This document shows, piece by piece, positions 32,030 to 42,258 of a stretch of DNA of 64,000 bases. The notes beneath the pieces were generated by a model. The model made no database searches, was not told where the DNA came from, and saw nothing but the letters and a program-made list of their open reading frames with translations. Source of the DNA: Hetaerina americana (lineage: Eukaryota > Arthropoda > Insecta > Odonata > Calopterygidae). Both the position numbers and the translations under genes were made by a program. The stretch's first letter is position 1. Each line of letters begins with the position of its first letter. The stretch spans positions 1,410,450 to 1,474,449 of the forward strand of contig JAKTNV010000064.1 in the NCBI GenBank assembly GCA_022747635.1. Direction: 5' to 3'.

Positions 32030-32300
32030 AGGGAGGTTTGTTGGGCGAGGATGGAGCCACCTCGCGCTGTGTGAGATGCACACATTCGCAGGGTGTAAAA
32101 GGGGGGGTGGGAAGGGGCAGTTCATTTGCCTCCTATGGTCTCCCAGGAAGACCGCGAACCCAAAAATTCGCCCGATTTGGGTTAAGCTGAGGATGGACCG
32201 AGGCATCACCAGGAATCTCACCCTCTGGTCAGTAACCCAGCACTCTACCCGCTGGACTAACACGCACCCCCCTGAGGCAGGTCAAAATACACCGATGGGT
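32030..32300 (-). mobile_element. tRNA-derived SINE, family B (copy 2)
   Basis: On the minus strand the tRNA-like head is near 32210-32275 (TTAGTCCAGCGGGTAGAG). The body shares GGTCTTCCTGGGAGACCATA and the CTGCGAATGTGTG end with copy 1 at 3880-4140. Confidence 0.68.
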
Positions 32301-32525
32301 TCGACCCAGAGGTCATATACCTACCCACAGTTAACCGCAAAACATTTTTCACGGATAAATGAAAAGATGGAACGCGGAAGGGCCCGGTGCTTTCCTGACG
32401 TAAATTCAAAATAACGGACCAATCTCACCGTAATGCAAGTGGTGTCCTCGAGTTACCATTCAAAGGTTCGATTTGCCGGGGTGCGAATTGAGAGCTGCGA
32501 TTGCTTCTCGGGAGCCCAGCCGACG

Positions 32526-32539
32526 GTCGCCATGGCAAC
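32526..32539 (+). promoter_or_regulatory. Possible RFX X-box
   Basis: GTCGCCATGGCAAC is a full palindromic match to GTNRCC-N2-RGNAAC. The contained ATG opens an 83-codon frame with a gt-like GTAAG near 32586, which could be a splice donor. There is no support beyond these motifs. Confidence 0.28.
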
Positions 32540-32789
32540 CGAGGAACCTCCCGGCCAACAGCAATGCGAAATGTCACTCACCTGTAAGAGAAAGAAGAAT
32601 GGAAAAATGAAAACAATTCAGCCTCCGGAACATTTGCGTTTGCGCAAAAAAACTAACATCACTATTTACCGAGATTTAATTGTTTCGTCCGATGCATTGT
32701 CTGAATGCGGGCATTCGGATTCACCGAAGGTAATATCGATTGATTTTGGAAACAGAATATGTTTTATTTTCATAATGTAAATTCTCTTT

Positions 32790-33350
32790 TAGCGGATGTT
32801 ATAAATAGAGAAGTTGATAATATTTAAGATAGGTCATCGGATCTCACTTGGTGAAAATTAAGGTTTCGCGTTCTGTGCTCAAATCATTATTCCTTTGGCG
32901 TAATTTTTGTCCTCTGCGCCAGCACCTAATTGATTCCCCGATTGTCACTGGCTTTTTTCGATGGATTTTTTCCATTATTCCAGGAATTTTCGCGGGTAGT
33001 AGGCGCCAGGAGGGAATTTAGCGAGCTTCTGTTGGAGTTGTAAATACGCTTTTAACTTTATTGAATCCAAAAAATGATCAAGTTCGCTGTGTGTTTCAGT
33101 TTTTACTGTACGGAGGCTGGCCCTGGGAGAGTTAAATGATGTACGCGTTTAAATGAAACCCTGCATTCGTCATGAACGTGCAATTGTGTCCATAATGGCA
33201 ACATTTTGTCAGAGTGGACCTTTTCTTTCTAAAATCTGTCTTAAATTTGCCGAGGGTCCAGAGGTGGCCACGCGGAATGGTTGCACGAATATTCTGCAAA
33301 TCGGAGGACAGGTTCACCCGCAGAAGTAAGGAAGAACTCCCACTCTGATT
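32790..33350. other. Unassigned DNA
   Basis: No gene or repeat recognised. Confidence 0.4.
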
Positions 33351-33492
33351 TTTTTATTATATTATTTATTGTATATGTATTATTGCATAATGTGTTATAT
33401 ATTATCAATTATATATTATGTATTACATATTATGTATTATATATTGCATACTATATTTATATATTTTATATTTTTATATTATATATTTCTTA
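33350..33492. repeat. AT-rich low-complexity tract
   Basis: Irregular TATTATATATT repeats with TTATGTATTA units, distinct from the pure (TA)n tracts. It directly adjoins the orphan CR1-like tail. Confidence 0.8.
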
Positions 33493-33494
33493 GT

Positions 33495-33550
33495 AATCTG
33501 CAGGCCAACGCTAGGGCGTGTGGCAGGGAGTGAATACACACCAGACCAAA
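33495..33550 (-). mobile_element. Orphan CR1/L2-like 3' tail (copy 6)
   Basis: The reverse complement reads TGGTCTGGTGTGTATTCACT, then CCCTGCCACACGCCCTAGCG, matching the last 50 bp of copy 5 (45093-45145). This is an extreme 5' truncation that leaves only the element's 3' end. Confidence 0.82.
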
Positions 33551-33559
33551 AGACTAATC

Positions 33560-34030
33560 TTGGCTAATCACGCTGGGAATAGGAGTAGGGAAATTATTTT
33601 CCTGACATGCCTATGGCTTACATATATGCTAAAAGAAACAATTTTAAGCTAGGCAATTATACGCATTGAAAAATACTGATGCATATGAACTCCATTATTA
33701 CAGATAAACGGGACCATAGAACGAAGCAAAGGAGTAGGCGCTCCCGTAATTTCCTCGAAAAACCATCGGTAGTCATAATTCTTATGCATACTTTTTCTGT
33801 AAGATTTTTTTATTTCACCCATTCACATATGAACGACCAATTATTTCACGCGAGTTCAAAGCATTGTCCAGAAATTCCATTCACAGATTCGTAGGGAAAT
33901 AAACACATTCGTTTCATACAAACCGGTATTCATTCTATGATCAGATATGAAAGCTGTTCAAAAAACAGACCATTTTTTTATTTGCATCACTGGTTCAAAA
34001 ATTTAATTTAATTTCCCATTGTTAGCTTCA
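33560..34030. other. Unassigned AT-rich DNA
   Basis: No feature seen. Confidence 0.45.
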
Positions 34031-34039
34031 CGCGAATGA

Positions 34040-34860
34040 AATGTAAATGTGGGAAAATCGAGCCGAGGCGTCCTGGGCCATCGGCAGTGGGTGGGGTAGG
34101 GGGCGCACCGCACTCCCGGAGGGAACGGACTACCGAGCGCACATTTCCGGCAATTCGATCGGTTCGGAGGGCATCCGCCCCTTCATACGAGACACCCACC
34201 GACGACCATTGCGCCCATGGCACCGGAGGCGAGGGGATTCGAACGGGGGTCCTCGGGGAAGAAAGGGGGGGAGGCGACCGCAAACCGTCGAAAGGTTTGG
34301 ATGGCCTCGCGGTGCGATCGTCAGCCGTTTCCGCTCTCGGCCCAGATCGGGATGACGGGGAGAAGGTGGGGAAGCGGACGGCCCTAAATCGGAGCGGCGG
34401 GCATTGCGGGGCCCTAGTCGAGGGCCACCCGTGCCGAAAATGCTCGGGAAATGAAAAGTCGCCTCTCTATTGGTCCAAACAGTCGCCCACATTATTATGG
34501 TCACTAAAATGAGGAGACGAAAAATAACAGAAGAGTCGCGCAATCCGGGAGAGCCATGATTGGAGCGGGGGCGAAAAAAATACGGAGGAACGGAAATGGC
34601 TGCGAGGGCAGTCGACCGCAGCACGGCTCTTTCGCACGCACGCACCAACACCTAGAAATGCAGGCGCCACACCCGGCGCCGTTAACCGACGCCACCGCCC
34701 GATTGAATTGCCATTTCGCCACGGGCACACGCACTCCCTCCCCTCCCCGGAATCCCCCATCCCACCCCCCGCCCTCCAAAACGCGACTTCTGAGGGAGGA
34801 GAGAGGATAAGAGGCGCCCCTCCGACACGCCGAGCGCCTTCAAGAAGAGACGGAACAGAG
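34040..34860. other. GC-rich island
   Basis: A GC-rich block has CpG-containing sequence and less extreme G-runs than the other islands. Frames of up to 173 codons on both strands overlap and have no domain. This island is the most promoter-like in composition, but no gene is recognisable. Confidence 0.4.
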
Positions 34861-34974
34861 GGCTGAGACGCCATCAAAATATGTCGTCCATTGACATTTG
34901 GCAAATTATAATTTTGTCACATCATTTTTCTAAAGGCACCATCACAGTTTACCTGTAGGGAGGTGCACTATCGG

Positions 34975-35065
34975 TATTATAATGAATAACTGACACTTTT
35001 CCATTTGATGAAGTTACTCAAGATTATCAAGAGGAAAAGTGCTTCGATCAGTTATTCATTATGTT
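34975..35065. repeat. Imperfect inverted repeat
   Basis: ATAATGAATAACTGACACTT (left) and the right arm GGAAAAGTG...CAGTTATTCATTAT pair over about 24 bp. The right arm has a 6-nt insertion (CTTCGA). Confidence 0.75.
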
Positions 35066-35424
35066 CGACTTCCACCACATCACGCCTGAAGCTACTCAAT
35101 TCGTAATCGGTATTATATTCACGATCGGCGTAAATTGATCCTGAACCATTTTGCTTTCTCCCTCAAATATTCCAATTATTTCCCTACCTCCCTTGAGGGG
35201 CCAAGGGACGCGTCTCCCTGGGGGTCCGCCCACTCAGTCAGAGATCTAGGGCAACCAGTACAGCATTAATACTCGAGGGATGGGATGTCTTCAGAAATAT
35301 CTTTCGGCAGAAAACATAATATCCCGTTTTAAGCTCCTCTCGGCGGGTAATCTCCTTGAATGCAAATGGCCGCGTTAACCGAATTTCTCCCAACAACATT
35401 AAGTGTCCCCGACCACGCCCACAA

Positions 35425-35520
35425 CCTCTTTCATTCTAAGCCCAAACTCTTGCCCCAACGACCACGTTTTCGCGCCCTTATTACCACGTTTATGCCTAAC
35501 ATTGAAATCATAACTGTTTT
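35425..35520 (-). mobile_element. Possible decayed RTE fragment
   Basis: CAACGACCACGTTTTCGCGC and the following bases resemble CAATGACCACGTTTCCGCGC of RTE copy A (26250-26300). The similarity is short. Confidence 0.3.
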
Positions 35521-35901
35521 TTTACAATGTTGCTCACCATTCATACCAGAAACTCTCTCGTATGTGTTAGAGCTTACTTGACTAAAGCAATTATTCCTTT
35601 GATGCCCTTGATACTTTGCCAAATGTTTTCCAAAACCCTTCATTATGCAATGAACTCTAAAAGGTTCTATCTGGTAAATTTTTAGTATTATTTTTGTCCA
35701 GCCTACGAAGAGGACTGGATCGGGGTGATTTGTGGTGGGGATGGTGGGGGGAGGTCATGGAAAACGATGCAACCCGTATCAGTTGTCTGCGTGCCGTGAC
35801 AGTGTGCGACTCGCTGCTAGACTGCACCCTTTTTCGAGGGCCACTTTGCCCTGAACTGTCCACCCCGCCTCTCCACACGCCAGGCGTGTATATATACAGG
35901 T

Positions 35902-35911
<10 letters not shown>

Positions 35912-35972
<61 letters not shown>
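35912..35972. repeat. (TA)n microsatellite
   Basis: A long TA tract is preceded by TACATACATACA and followed by a decayed RTE fragment. Confidence 0.95.
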
Positions 35973-35975
<3 letters not shown>

Positions 35976-36004
35976 TATGTGTATATCCATACAGACGCGA
36001 GGCG

Positions 36005-36165
36005 TGCAGCATGGAACAAGCTCGGATAAGTCGCCTGTGCCTCCGCTCTACTCCGATTCTATGCAACGTATTCATTAAATCTACCCAATCAACTTATTCT
36101 AACAAGTTCTACAAATCCACGAAAACAATAAAATACCTTCTGGTAGGATATGAAATTCATTCGAA
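36005..36165 (-). mobile_element. Decayed RTE fragment (copy F)
   Basis: On the minus strand MNTLHRIGVERRHRRLIRAC aligns with LMSILPKIGIDWRKRRLIRN of copy D (40135-40368). This is the RT segment before motif B. Confidence 0.6.
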
Positions 36166-36199
36166 CGGGGACTTCAACTGCTGCTGTGGCTTCAAGCTC

Positions 36200-37670
36200 A
36201 ATACTGACCATTCAAAACTCAAACTGATCATTCCATTAGTAAATGCCCTCTTCATTTTCCCTTTCTCCATTCTCACGCTAATGAGTTTGAGCAAAACCAT
36301 TGCAGCGGGCGAAATCCAAGTTCTTGTTCAACAGTCATCACATATTTCTGACTTTCACTGCATTTGAATGGGGATAGATGCTGATATAAAAAAGTCTTCG
36401 GGCTATTTTTATCTCTCGCACATGCCAATAATGAAGGTATAAAAACGCTTACTTTCAGCGGCCGTCAATTTGCCATGAAATGCATTGAACGATAAAATTA
36501 CAACTTAGCATTGTTCCACACTGTGCCACTGGCATTATCAGAAAGTCTGAAAATATATTTCCGTCAATTCTTAAAGCCCAAATTCTCCGTTGAATATCGT
36601 TGAAGACTGTATGGTGGGAAACGCCAGAGTATTACTGATCAAAGATGGGCTAATGTTAAGACATTTTCAAAGTATTTATCATCAAATGATTGTATTGGAA
36701 ATAATACCTTCGATGGTGAAGCTATGATAAGGGCGGTAGGGGCGTGTTCACGGGGCGAGGAAATGAGGAACGCACCCAACCCAAATTTGTTCAAAAGAAA
36801 AAGCATTGGAAGAGCAAAGGAGGAAGGAAGAGCGGCCGTTGTGATGCGCTATTGAAAGGCGATCGATTGCCCTGGGATTGCTGGGAAATTTTACATGGCT
36901 TTACATAATGAAAGCGCATAAAAAGTGGTGTAAACCTTCTCACGTAATACTTGAATTGTTCTTCATTGAAAACAAATTGTGGCACACGGAAAAAATATTA
37001 TTCAGAGGGGAAGTTATTTCCCAATGATGGAAGTAGGAAAGGATATTTCTGAATAGTATTTATGGAAACCTAAGGCTTGAAAACAGAATATTTTCACGTT
37101 TTTGTTCGTAGTTTTTTCATAATATCTACTATATTCAAAATACTTATCTTATAAATGACATATGTTGACCCTAAAACTATGAGTTATTATAGTTTTAAAA
37201 AGCATTTAAAACGAAAATAAGTGGCCGATACTTTATGCGCTATGCCCATCGTCGGATTTCCCACGTCTTCTCTGATTTTGCGCCAGGATAGGAAAACCGA
37301 GATGTTGGCGAGGCGGTGCATGCATGGGATAGGTTTCACGATGGAATGCTCGGCTTTCACCATTCGGACGGACGGACCTGTGCATCTCGCTCCGAGGTAG
37401 AAGCGCTCCATTCCTACGCATCCTCCCGCACTCAACACTCGAGGTTTAGAATGCATCCAACATTAGCGGCCTTACAAAAAATTCTCCATTCTAAGATCAA
37501 GCTCTTACCTCAACAACCAACTTTTCGCATACAGTGCAGACATAATACGCTCTCTGAGCCTTAGAATCTGCACAAACAATGACATTGTCACCTCATTGTT
37601 ATCTTACATTATTGCAAATAATGAAAGTAGAAAAAGCTGATCGGAGGATCATCTATTATAAACTATTAAA
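36200..37670. other. Unassigned AT-rich DNA
   Basis: Frames of 60-90 codons have no recognised domain. No repeat shared with the window except a faint resemblance near 37480 to the decayed RTE at 35425. Confidence 0.4.
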
Positions 37671-37839
37671 TATCTAAATTAATGGATAGAAGCATGCAAA
37701 ATTTAAGATCGCCAGTTGGTTGATAGAATACGCTTTGGCATGCGTGTATGCTAAAATGGTTGTTGCATGAATATATACGCTTCTGTAGGTGAAAATTTGC
37801 ATGAAATTGTTACTTTTGTACATGATTTCATAGCACCCC

Positions 37840-38640
37840 CCGCCACCCGCCGCGACGGATTGCGGGCTACTGTGTAGATGTAGAAGTGTTTCAGCCAGAG
37901 AGCTCCGTTGGGATGTGGCGGGACGCACTGGCAGCGGGTAAGTCACACGCGAACAGGCAAACGCACACACACGCACACTCCCGCAGCACACACACATATG
38001 GCGTGCCGAGCACGTGTCCCTGAATGGCCTCCTCCCGCCGGAGTGCGCGCCACCGCTCTCTGGTTTTTTTCCCGGCCTCCAGCAACTATTTCTCGCCTGA
38101 GCCGACAGAGGGTGGGATCGAAGCTGCGTTTCCGATTCACAGAGTATTCGATGCTCGGGAAATGGACGGAGGGGGGTGGGGAGAGTGGGAGGGGGATGAA
38201 AAGGGGTGGCAAACGAACCAGGGGATGGTGGCCATGGAAATCGTTCGTCTGGAACGGAGAGGGTGGCCGACGACGCGACCACAGCGCCGCCACCGCAACA
38301 AATTAAAGAGAAAAAAAGAGAAGAAGAGCGAAAGAGCCCCCAAACGCGTCCGAGTGCCTCCGATGCCTTTTGATCATTCGCGGGTTCTTCTTTTGCGAGC
38401 GATGATGTGAGGGTGGGGGAATGAAATGTGGGCCGAGTGTAGGTGAATGCCCGCCTCCGCCCGCTCCGCTTCAGATGTGCGCTCCTGTTCCACTGACATC
38501 CCGGCGACCCTGCGCGGGCGGGGGGGGGGCTCCACCGATCAACAGCAGCAGCAGCGGGGGAGGTGGAGAGGTGGGGAGGAGGAGAAGGAGGAGGGGAGAA
38601 AGTGACCAGGTTGCCACTATTGGATGGAAACACGATCGGG
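37840..38640. other. GC-rich island
   Basis: GC-rich DNA with an ACACAC-rich stretch near 37960 and G-runs at 38170 and 38520. The 319-codon minus-strand frame across it is proline/serine-rich and I regard it as compositional. Confidence 0.45.
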
Positions 38641-38699
38641 GAATTGTGGATACAATTAACCCTAAAAAAAAATTAAAATTACCGGCAAGCAATGCTGTG

Positions 38700-38825
38700 G
38701 CGTTTTGCTTCATGAAAAATGAAGTTATGTTTCCACACCCTGCTTTTATATACCTATATACACACACATATACGTTTTGCTTCATGAAAAATGAAGTTGT
38801 TTCCACACCCTGCTTTTACATACAT
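38700..38825 (+). repeat. Tandem duplication of a 45-bp unit
   Basis: The unit GTTTTGCTTCATGAAAAATG, then AAGTT(AT)GTTTCCACACCC and TGCTTTTA, occurs at about 38700-38750 and 38773-38818, separated by TA/CA repeats. An inverted partial copy lies at 41455-41487. Confidence 0.88.
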
Positions 38826-38863
38826 ACACGTATATGTGTGTGTATATATATTTTATGTATATG

Positions 38864-38865
<2 letters not shown>

Positions 38866-38907
<42 letters not shown>

Positions 38908-38930
38908 GTGTGTATATAATATATATATAT
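38866..38930. repeat. (TA)n microsatellite
   Basis: The deleted mariner is inserted at the right edge of this tract, using a TA as its target. Confidence 0.95.
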
Positions 38931-38931
38931 A

Positions 38932-39684
38932 CGAGGGTCATCCGGAAAGTAGTACCCGTTCGTGAAATAAAAAGACAAAAGTAAATATTAACAAACATAA
39001 AAAATTTTATTTGAAAGAGGATACTTTAAACTACTTCTCAACATAATCTCCAAGCAAATTAAGGCATTTGTCATAACGTGTGACAAGTTTCTGTATTCCT
39101 GCTGCATAGTCCTTCGCCGCCAGCTCATTGAGATACGCGAGGGACCCATCTTGCACAAATTTTTGCATAATGGAGATGGTGTTTAACAATTTCATGAACA
39201 ATTGTTCGAGAAACATTGGGAAAATGCTCACAGATGTCATCAATTGTGACGCGCCGATCGTTCCTCACGAATTCGTCAACTGAGCTCACCAGTTGGTCTG
39301 TAATGACAGACGGTCTCCCCGAACGCTCATCGTCGTGTGTGTTCCCCCTCCCCATGTTGAAGTTGCGACACCACCGCCGAACAGACGACTCGTCCATTAC
39401 ATTGTCTCCATACACCTCCTTTAATTGGCGATGAATATCACATGGGCGAACGTTTCTTGCATTGAGGAATTTAATCACTGCCCTCACTTCACAACTGGCG
39501 GCGTTCTCAATTTTTTTAAACATTGTAAACAATCACAGAAACAACACAGGCAATGCTAGCGTCACGCAACTTGGCTCAGAGAAGGCAGACAAGCCACTGA
39601 AGCTATCTGACCTCGTCCAGCGGCTACTCGCGTCGTCAGCACTTCATGCGGCACGAACGGGTACTACTTTCCGGATGGCCCTCG
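38932..39684 (-). mobile_element. Mariner deletion derivative
   Basis: The terminal inverted repeats (about 32 bp, beginning CGAGGGTCATCCGGAAAGTA) differ by one base between 38932-38964 and 39652-39684. TA precedes the left end; the right flank reads TG, a decayed TA. The element is only 753 bp against about 1.3 kb for a complete mariner, because the middle of the transposase gene is gone. It lies inside a (TA)n region that continues on both sides. It is unrelated in its end sequence to the mariner at 1877. Such deleted copies keep both ends and can be mobilised by a full-length relative. Confidence 0.93.
39031..39532 (-). pseudogene. Mariner transposase, catalytic core deleted
   Basis: The N-terminal part (39532-39150) is intact: AVIKFLNARNVRPCDIHRQL, the DDERSGRPSVITDQLVSSVD linker and TIDDICEHFPNVSRTIVHEI, a paired helix-turn-helix. 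It ends at CARWVPR, then frame-shifts into the extreme C-terminus (LNELAAKDYAAGIQKLVTRY then DKCLNLLGDYVEK, stop at 39031). The whole DDD catalytic domain is missing, about 180 residues. If translated it would be a DNA-binding-only protein, which could in principle repress transposition by competing for ends. Confidence 0.88.
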
Positions 39685-39806
39685 TGTGTGTGTGTGTATA
39701 TATATATATAATAGACACACACATACATATATATATAATATATATACATAAAATATATATGTATATATATATATATACATACTAATATATATATATATAT
39801 ATATTA
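39685..39806. repeat. (TA)n/(CA)n microsatellite
   Basis: TG/TA tract on the right side of the deleted mariner. Together with 38866-38930 it is the tract the mariner entered. Confidence 0.93.
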
Positions 39807-39869
39807 CTTATTATTATTAAGTAACCTACCGGTTAAGGCAGGTTTTTGGATGGACACAGCTTGGCTTTC

Positions 39870-40192
39870 GTAGTAGTAGAGGTATTTAGGGGAGGCGACC
39901 GACAGCTGAGGTCATTTGCGCCATAGGGGATGGATAGGAAAGGATGAAGGGTGGAGAGAAACCTGGCGTCGGCATTAGCCTACTCTTTACGAAAGGCGCC
40001 AAGGAGTCCGCAGTTTAACGTCCCATCCGACGGACAGCGTACTCACTCAAAGTGCCCTCCACAACGCACCTCAAGTAGGGATCGAGATACCTCTGAAAAA
40101 TATTCAACACCGCCGGGATTTGAACCCGGGCCCTCTAGGTGGGAAGCCAGTACGTTAGCCCCCACACCATCTCGATCCCCCCTCGAAATAAC
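39870..40192 (-). mobile_element. tRNA-derived SINE, family E
   Basis: On the minus strand the tRNA-like head (GGGGATCGAGATGGTGTGGG) has the B box GGGTTCAAATCCCGGC. The body extends through GAGTACGCTGTCCGTCGGAT to about 39870. It directly abuts the truncated 3' edge of RTE copy D at 40198. It is the only copy in the window. Confidence 0.7.
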
Positions 40193-40197
40193 AACGT

Positions 40198-41263
40198 TGA
40201 TAATGGGCACCCCTGCCTTACACCTCTTCCTAACAATGCCCAACCGGACTCCCCGTTCCCCACTCGTACCTGAGCAGTCTGAGACATGTACAGGTTGCGG
40301 ATTAGCCTCCTTTTCCTCCAATCTATTCCTATTTTCGGCAGAATACTCATTAGTTTTTCCCAGTTCACTCTATCAAACGCTTTTTCGAAATCTACGAAAC
40401 AGGCAAATACCTCCTGGTTGTGTTCTATATTCCTCTCGATTCAAAATCTCATTACTGCAATGGCATCACGCGTACATTTCCCCTTCCTACACCCACACTC
40501 GTCATCCCCTAAGTAATCATTGCCCTACTCTCTATCCTTTTGTTTATGATCCTGAGAACAACTTTAGCTGCGTGGGATATCAAACTTATCGTCCTGTAGT
40601 CCTCACATGATGTAGCCTTTACCTTTTTCGGATTAGGAACTAACGCTTATCTCACAAAGTCTTCCGCCCAGTTTCCTTCCTCATAAATACTACGGATCAG
40701 CCCATATAGCCTCTTCCTCCCACATTTTCCTTAGCCTTTTAAAAGTTCCGCGGGAATGTTATCCACCCCCACGGCCTTATTTAGTTTCATCTCCTTTAAT
40801 GCCCTTTCTATCTCATTGTCTAGTATGCCTGGACCTAAGCTATCTTCCTCTACGTCATGTTCCTTTTCAATGTCTAACTTTGTTGGTCTAAGCTCTTTAC
40901 TATACAGTTCTTCTATATACAGTATTCCTTCCATCTCTCTTGGATCTTCCCTGCGTCAACTATTAACTTACCCGCCTTATCTCTAACTGCAATCGTTGAT
41001 GTCCCTTTCTTACTTCCCGATAAAGATTTAACTTTGCTGTACAGCACACCGATTTCATCCTTCCTATGCAGACTTTCCATATCCTCGCACTGCGTCTTCC
41101 ACCATGCTTCTTTTGCTTTATTTGTTGCTCGCCACAATTTATTGTTTAATTCTTTGTACTTCATTTTCCCTAATTCTGTATTTACATTCTTTTAATTTCG
41201 CTGCTCATCTATTTTTGTAATCATCTCATCCGTGACCCATGGTTTCCTAGTCCTTTTAGCGTT
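40198..41263 (-). mobile_element. RTE-type LINE (copy D), middle part
   Basis: The minus strand reads the linker (TRKPWVTDEMITKIDEQR), then KAKEAWWKTQCEDMESLHRK and KVKSLSGSKKGTSTIAVRDK. Next come IEELYSKELRPTKLDIEKEH, DVEEDSLGPGILDNEIERAL and NKAVGVDNIPAELLK (RT finger/palm). The last is KIGIDWRKRRLIRNLYMSQT and GVRQGCPLSTLLF (motif B). Frameshifts separate the blocks. The catalytic FADD box and C-terminus are missing where SINE E begins. The 5' edge is the (TA)n tract at 41268. Confidence 0.88.

Positions 41264-41267
<4 letters not shown>

Positions 41268-41324
<57 letters not shown>
41268..41324. repeat. (TA)n microsatellite
   Basis: The tract separates RTE copy D (minus) from a tail-like segment and RTE copy E (plus). 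Confidence 0.95.
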
Positions 41325-41327
<3 letters not shown>

Positions 41328-41400
41328 CACTCACACGTATTTTCTTGATATTTCGACGGAAACAATCCGTCTTCCTCTGAAGATATAGAGGTAATCAATA
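41325..41400 (-). repeat. PLE-type tail with hairpin, family F
   Basis: The minus strand reads TCAGAGGA, spacer A, GACGG/CCGTC stem, GAAATATC (41347-41380), then AAGAAAATACGTGTGAGTGT-type tail running into (TA)n at 41324. Order and spacing are those of the other tails, though the first core strand is degenerate. No coding part is attached. Confidence 0.5.
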
Positions 41401-41454
41401 TATAGGTTCGTGTATATATAATATATACACGAACATATACGTGTTTATATGTAT

Positions 41455-41487
41455 ATAAAAGCAGGGTGTGGAAACATAACTTCATTT
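41455..41487 (-). repeat. Inverted partial copy of the 38.7-kb unit
   Basis: The reverse complement AATGAAGTTATGTTTCCACA and CCCTGCTTTTATATAC matches the unit at 38700-38760. It immediately precedes RTE copy E. Confidence 0.85.
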
Positions 41488-42258
41488 ACACAAAGTTAGA
41501 CATTGAAAAAGAACATGACGTAGAGGAAGACAGCTTAGGTCCAGGCATACTAGACAATGAGATAGAAAGGGCATTAAGGGAGATGAAACTAAACAAGGCC
41601 GTGGGGGTGGATAACATTCCCGCGGAACTATTGAAATGTTGTAAGGCAAGGTTGCTCATTATCACCGTTGCTGTTCAACCTGTATGCAGAGGAAATGATC
41701 AAAGAGGCATGGGAAGAACTCGAGGTAGGAATGAAAGTGGGCGGGGAATTCGTAAAATCAGTTAGGTTTGCTGATGACCAAGCTTTAGTTTTTCAGTCAC
41801 CCAAGGGGCTGCAAGCATTGCTGAGTGAATTGGAAATTCAGTGCGAAAGGTATGGGATGAGAATCAATATTAATAAAACAAAGGTTATGCGATTCTCTAG
41901 AAAGTAAAAGGCGCAGCTAAAAATTAAAATAGGAGGGCAAAAACTAGAGCAGGTAGAACAGTTTACCTATCTCGGTAGTGTCTTGGACCAACACGGTCAA
42001 AGTAGTAGGGACGTAAGGAGATGAATTGCGCCAGGCAAAGAGGCTTTCACAAGGAGGAGGGAGTTGATGACGGGGACGTTGAGTAAGGATGTTAAGAAAA
42101 GACTCGTAAAAACTTTGATATGGAGCGTAGCTATGTACGGAGCGGAAACGTGGTCATTGAAGCAGGAGGGTAGACGTACACTGGAGGCTTTTGAAATGTG
42201 GGTGTGGAGAAGAATGGAGAAGGTAAAATGGACAGAGAAGAAAACAAATGAGGAAGTA
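41488..42258 (+). mobile_element. RTE-type LINE (copy E), internal deletion
   Basis: The 5' part encodes KLDIEKEHDVEEDSLGPGIL and NKAVGVDNIPAELLK. About 41640 the sequence jumps, in a different frame, to RQGCSLSPLL-type motif B. It then runs through MIKEAWEELEVGMKVGGEFV, KSVRFADDQALVFQSPKGLQ with the intact catalytic FADD, and KRLVKTLIWSVAMYGAETWS to KKTNEEV. About 450-500 bp present in copies A and D are missing, including motif A and its aspartate. The 3' end is cut at 42258 where PLE-2 begins. Confidence 0.88.

Noticed and set aside
31443..32081. 212-codon minus-strand frame as a host exon
   Set aside because: No recognised domain, no splice evidence I can trust, and its end overlaps SINE B. 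Left as unassigned.
37674..38633. 319-codon minus-strand frame, the longest non-transposon frame
   Set aside because: It is proline/serine-rich with no domain and follows the GC-rich composition; frames on the other strand are equally open.
39951..40610. 219-codon plus-strand frame
   Set aside because: It is the antisense of SINE E and RTE copy D.
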